The notes beneath the pieces are model-generated. The model had not been told where the DNA came from. It saw only the letters and a list, made by a program, of their open reading frames with translations, and did not search any database. A DNA stretch of 8,283 bases from Bacteroidota bacterium (GTDB lineage Bacteria > Bacteroidota > Bacteroidia > Bacteroidales > VadinHA17): the NCBI GenBank assembly GCA_030628785.1, contig DAOVQI010000129.1:1-8283 (forward strand), written 5' to 3'. Positions 5,669 through 8,283 of the stretch are shown here, in pieces; within the stretch, counting starts at the first letter, position 1, and each line of letters opens with the position of its first letter. The position numbers and the translations under genes were made by a program.

Positions 5669-8283
5669 AAAAAAGTTCAGGGATATTGGATCATATTACT
5701 TTTCTGCGTTTCTCTGCATCTGTATGCGCAGGTTCCTGATTGGCAATGGGCCAAGGCTATCCACACTGGCGGACGTGAACTTGCCAGAGATGTAGCAACA
5801 GACCCTGTTACCGGTAATATTTATATAGCAGGAGCATGGAAAAATGATTTAAGTGCATATTTTCCGGGAAATTTGAATCCCAGTACGGATTTTTCTTCAA
5901 CTTACGGAGGGGACGATGGATTGGTCGTTAAATATGATCAAAATGGAACTATCTTATGGGCTTTCAAGATTGGGGGTAGCTGGGATGATGAGGCAAGTAC
6001 AATTACTCTTGACTCATCCGGAAACATTTATATAACAGGGTATATTGATGAAGGAACTAACTATTTTTCAGGTACATCTTCATCAACACTTGATTCGACA
6101 ATTTCTAATTCTTCAGGATTAGATTTCTTTGTTGCCAAATATAATCCGGATGGGGCATTACAATGGGTCAGACATTCTGATGGTTCATCCGGAGATGCTA
6201 AAGGACTTGGCATTTATGCTGAAAATTCTTCTGTTATTACTTCAGGTCATTGTACCGGAAGCACAAGTTTTGGCCCCTTTTCAGGCTCATTTAATCAGGG
6301 AAATGAAGATTATTTTGTAGCAAAGTATGATGTGAATGGAAGTGAGCAGTGGTTACTTGAAGGGGGAAGTGATGGATCAGATTTTGCTCATGATGTACTC
6401 TCTGATGGTACTAATGTGTATTTTGTTGGAAGTTTCACAGGTACTACATTGAGTGTCCTGGATACATCAGGCACAAACGTTGTATCAATAACAAATGCCT
6501 CTTCTGGTAACTCCGAGATATTTATGTTATCCTTCGATGTAAACAGCAATTATAACTGGAGCCAGAAAATATCAAGCATGGATCATGATGATGGATATGG
6601 AATAACCCATGATGCTGACAGTCTATATATTACGGGAGGAATAAGCAATTCTGCCGATTTTCCGGACTATATAAATAATCCGGTAACTGTTTCTTCCAAA
6701 AAGGATATTTTTATTTCTTCTCATTCCAAGACTAATGGTAATACCGGGTGGGTTAGGGTTGTTACTTGCACAGACAATGTAGATGAAGAGGGATTGGATA
6801 TTGTAATTGATATTACTCATTCAATATATGTTACAGGCTATTTTACGGAAGATCTAAACTTTTTTGGTGATACAACCATTACGGCTATAGACAAGGAAGA
6901 TATCTTTGTTGCTTCTTTCCTTGATAATGGTACGTTTAATTGGGCAAAAATGGCGGGAAGTTCAGGAACTATGGATATAGGATATGGAATAAGTACTGAT
7001 AACTCAACGAATATTTATATAGTGGGTCATTATGACCAACAAGCATTTTTTGATATCATTAATCTTCCGGACGATGGTGGTGAAAACATTTTCCTTGCCA
7101 ACATAGAACTTACATGTATTGATGCAGAAGGAGGTACTGCTTCTACTGCTCAGGATCACATTTGTTTACCTGAGAGCACTACAATTTCGTTGGCTGGTTA
7201 TTACGGGATGATCCAATGGCAATCATCTCCTTATGGATTAAATAACTGGACTGACATATCTGGTGAAAATGCCCCCAACCTGGTTGTGACACCAAATGAT
7301 ACTACTGACTATAGAGCTTTCCTGACAAGTGATCCATGTCAACCTGATTCCTCCAACACAATCACTATTTATGTATATGAATTACCCCACACATCTATTA
7401 GCGGAGACACAACGATCTGTGATGATGATGCATTAGCTACACTAACTGTTTATTTAACCGGATCTCCTCCTTGGGATGTAATAATCCAGCGGGATGGTGT
7501 AAATGATACAACGGTTACAGGAATTAATATTAGTCCTTATACGATTGAAGTCTCAATAGCCGGGATCTATACTCTGGCACAAGTCGAAGATATAAATTGT
7601 GTTGGAACAACTTCCGGAAGTGCCACTGTCGCTTATTTCCCAACCACAACAGCTACATTAAGCGGGGATACAACAATATGTGAAGGGAATTCTGCAAACT
7701 TGAAGATTGAACTGACTGGTGATAGCCCCTGGAACCTCGAATATTCTGATGGAGTTGATACTTTTAGTATTTCCGGAATAAATTCATCACCTTATTTCAT
7801 CACTGTAAACCCGTTGTCAGCTACTACTTATTATTTGGTATCTGTCGGGGATGTCCATGGTTGTAATGGAACCGTTTCCGGAACAGCCACAGTGAATGTC
7901 GATGAACAGCCGGTTGCTGATGCTGGTGTAGGAGGAGATGAATGTGATTTGGATTATGCCTTACAGGCTACGCCGAGTTCAGGAACGGGCACATGGACAA
8001 AAACATTGGGTCCGGGAACAGCGGGTTTTACCCCGGATGCCGGAACTCCAAATGCTTTGGTGACGGTTGATGCCTATGGCAGCTATGAGTTTACCTGGAC
8101 GGAGGTAAACGGTACCTGTTCGGATGATTCCACGATAACGGTTAATTTCTACGAACAACCGGCAGCAAATGCAGGTCCCGGGGGAGATGAATGTGATTTG
8201 GAGTATGCCTTGCAGGCTACCCCGAGTGCAGGAACAGGCACATGGACAAAAACATTGGGTCCGGGAACAGCGGGTTTTACCCC
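5666..8283 (+). CDS. Giant secreted protein: seven-bladed SBBP propeller plus Ig-like repeats (3' end beyond window)
   Basis: An uninterrupted frame of 872 codons runs off the right edge. TTG at 5666 is the chosen start: an in-frame TAA lies at 5660-5662, and the TTG gives MKKVQGYWIILLFCVSLHLYAQ (in two parts, 1-10 and 11-22), a clear signal peptide likely cut near residue 21, whereas the first in-frame ATG comes far inside the propeller. Residues 25-480 show seven repeats of the SBBP pattern (D-x-x-G-N-I-Y-I-T-G), with blade signatures near residues 42, 116, 180, 243, 312, 378 and 441, each followed by an FVAKYD...G...W strand. Residues 482-575 look Ig-like. Two related units start with SGDTTIC at 579 and 666. 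From 747, two copies of an 83-residue repeat (E-Q-P-x-A-x-A-G, then GDECDL) follow, the second cut by the edge. Such proteins in Bacteroidota are usually surface or secreted, often by type IX secretion through a C-terminal domain, which would lie outside the window. Ligand unknown; adhesion or extracellular binding is only inference. Confidence 0.93.
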   Translation, partial: MKKVQGYWIILLFCVSLHLYAQVPDWQWAKAIHTGGRELARDVATDPVTGNIYIAGAWKNDLSAYFPGNLNPSTDFSSTYGGDDGLVVKYDQNGTILWAFKIGGSWDDEASTITLDSSGNIYITGYIDEGTNYFSGTSSSTLDSTISNSSGLDFFVAKYNPDGALQWVRHSDGSSGDAKGLGIYAENSSVITSGHCTGSTSFGPFSGSFNQGNEDYFVAKYDVNGSEQWLLEGGSDGSDFAHDVLSDGTNVYFVGSFTGTTLSVLDTSGTNVVSITNASSGNSEIFMLSFDVNSNYNWSQKISSMDHDDGYGITHDADSLYITGGISNSADFPDYINNPVTVSSKKDIFISSHSKTNGNTGWVRVVTCTDNVDEEGLDIVIDITHSIYVTGYFTEDLNFFGDTTITAIDKEDIFVASFLDNGTFNWAKMAGSSGTMDIGYGISTDNSTNIYIVGHYDQQAFFDIINLPDDGGENIFLANIELTCIDAEGGTASTAQDHICLPESTTISLAGYYGMIQWQSSPYGLNNWTDISGENAPNLVVTPNDTTDYRAFLTSDPCQPDSSNTITIYVYELPHTSISGDTTICDDDALATLTVYLTGSPPWDVIIQRDGVNDTTVTGINISPYTIEVSIAGIYTLAQVEDINCVGTTSGSATVAYFPTTTATLSGDTTICEGNSANLKIELTGDSPWNLEYSDGVDTFSISGINSSPYFITVNPLSATTYYLVSVGDVHGCNGTVSGTATVNVDEQPVADAGVGGDECDLDYALQATPSSGTGTWTKTLGPGTAGFTPDAGTPNALVTVDAYGSYEFTWTEVNGTCSDDSTITVNFYEQPAANAGPGGDECDLEYALQATPSAGTGTWTKTLGPGTAGFT
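7394..7903 (+). repeat. Tandem Ig-like protein repeat, two units of about 83-87 residues
   Basis: Unit one (7394-7654) and unit two (7655-7903) both open with [IL]SGDTTIC followed by a short acidic or polar stretch, a hydrophobic LTG-[SD]-x-PW motif, a G-I-N-[IS]-SPY-x-I pair and a closing GT-[TV]-SG-[ST]-ATV strand. The DNA of the two units has clearly diverged, so this duplication is old compared with the one that follows. Confidence 0.8.
7904..8283 (+). repeat. Recent 249-bp tandem DNA repeat, second copy cut by window end
   Basis: Copy one spans 7904-8152 and copy two begins at 8153, a period of 249 bp (83 codons). Over the 131 bases available for both, I count 15 mismatches by hand. The last 47 bases (7988-8034 and 8237-8283) are identical, whereas differences concentrate in the first 30 bases. 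The encoded unit carries GDECDL, YALQATPS, GTGTWTKTLGPG and a closing C-S-D-D-S-T-I-T-V strand. More copies probably follow beyond the edge. Confidence 0.85.

Noticed and set aside
6129..6320. Small plus-strand frame inside the propeller gene
   Set aside because: It lies in another frame of a clear, uninterrupted coding region with recognisable blade repeats, so it is a shadow.

Overview
The window looks like a chromosomal segment from a member of the Bacteroidota, most likely an environmental or marine polysaccharide degrader. The reasons are: an AT-rich backbone; start codons preceded by A/T-rich leaders with no Shine-Dalgarno sequence; a GH95 glycosidase exported as a lipoprotein; a very large secreted beta-propeller plus Ig-like repeat protein of the kind typical of this phylum; and intergenic clusters of short palindromes. 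The genus cannot be read from the sequence.

Layout. 108-2591 (+) encodes a complete GH95-family exo-glycosidase lipoprotein with all expected catalytic residues but a Thr where fucosidases carry a His. 2592-2867 is a gene-free stretch filled by a dense array of tiny hairpins. 2868-4370 (+) encodes a complete 12-helix transporter of the neurotransmitter:sodium symporter (NSS/SNF) family with an unusual arrangement of its predicted chloride-site residues. 4371-4839 is a second gene-free stretch holding a longer inverted repeat and a second array of short hairpins. 4840-5334 (-) encodes a YbaK/ProX-type trans-editing deacylase, most like ProXp-ala. 5335-5665 is the divergent intergenic region with a GC-rich hairpin. 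From 5666 (+) to the end of the window runs an open, stop-free frame of at least 872 codons that starts with TTG. It has a signal peptide, a seven-bladed SBBP-type propeller, an Ig-like segment and two families of tandem repeats; its 3' end lies outside the window.

The four genes do not form an obvious pathway. The two leading + strand genes are separated by 276 bp of repeats and are probably transcribed separately. There is no SusC/SusD pair, sulfatase or second glycosidase, so the GH95 gene is not part of a visible polysaccharide utilisation locus. The deacylase is a housekeeping quality-control enzyme transcribed away from the giant surface protein.

The observations most worth following are: (1) the two intergenic arrays built from micro-palindromes whose loops are almost always exactly three bases; (2) the NSS transporter, in which a carboxylate appears at the TM6 position of the chloride site (D232) while the usual TM7 position is Ser (S268); (3) the GH95 Thr404 substitution, which suggests L-galactosidase-type specificity; and (4) near-identical DNA repeats at the 3' end of the giant gene. 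I see no CRISPR array, tRNA, rRNA, transposase, phage gene or known defence system.
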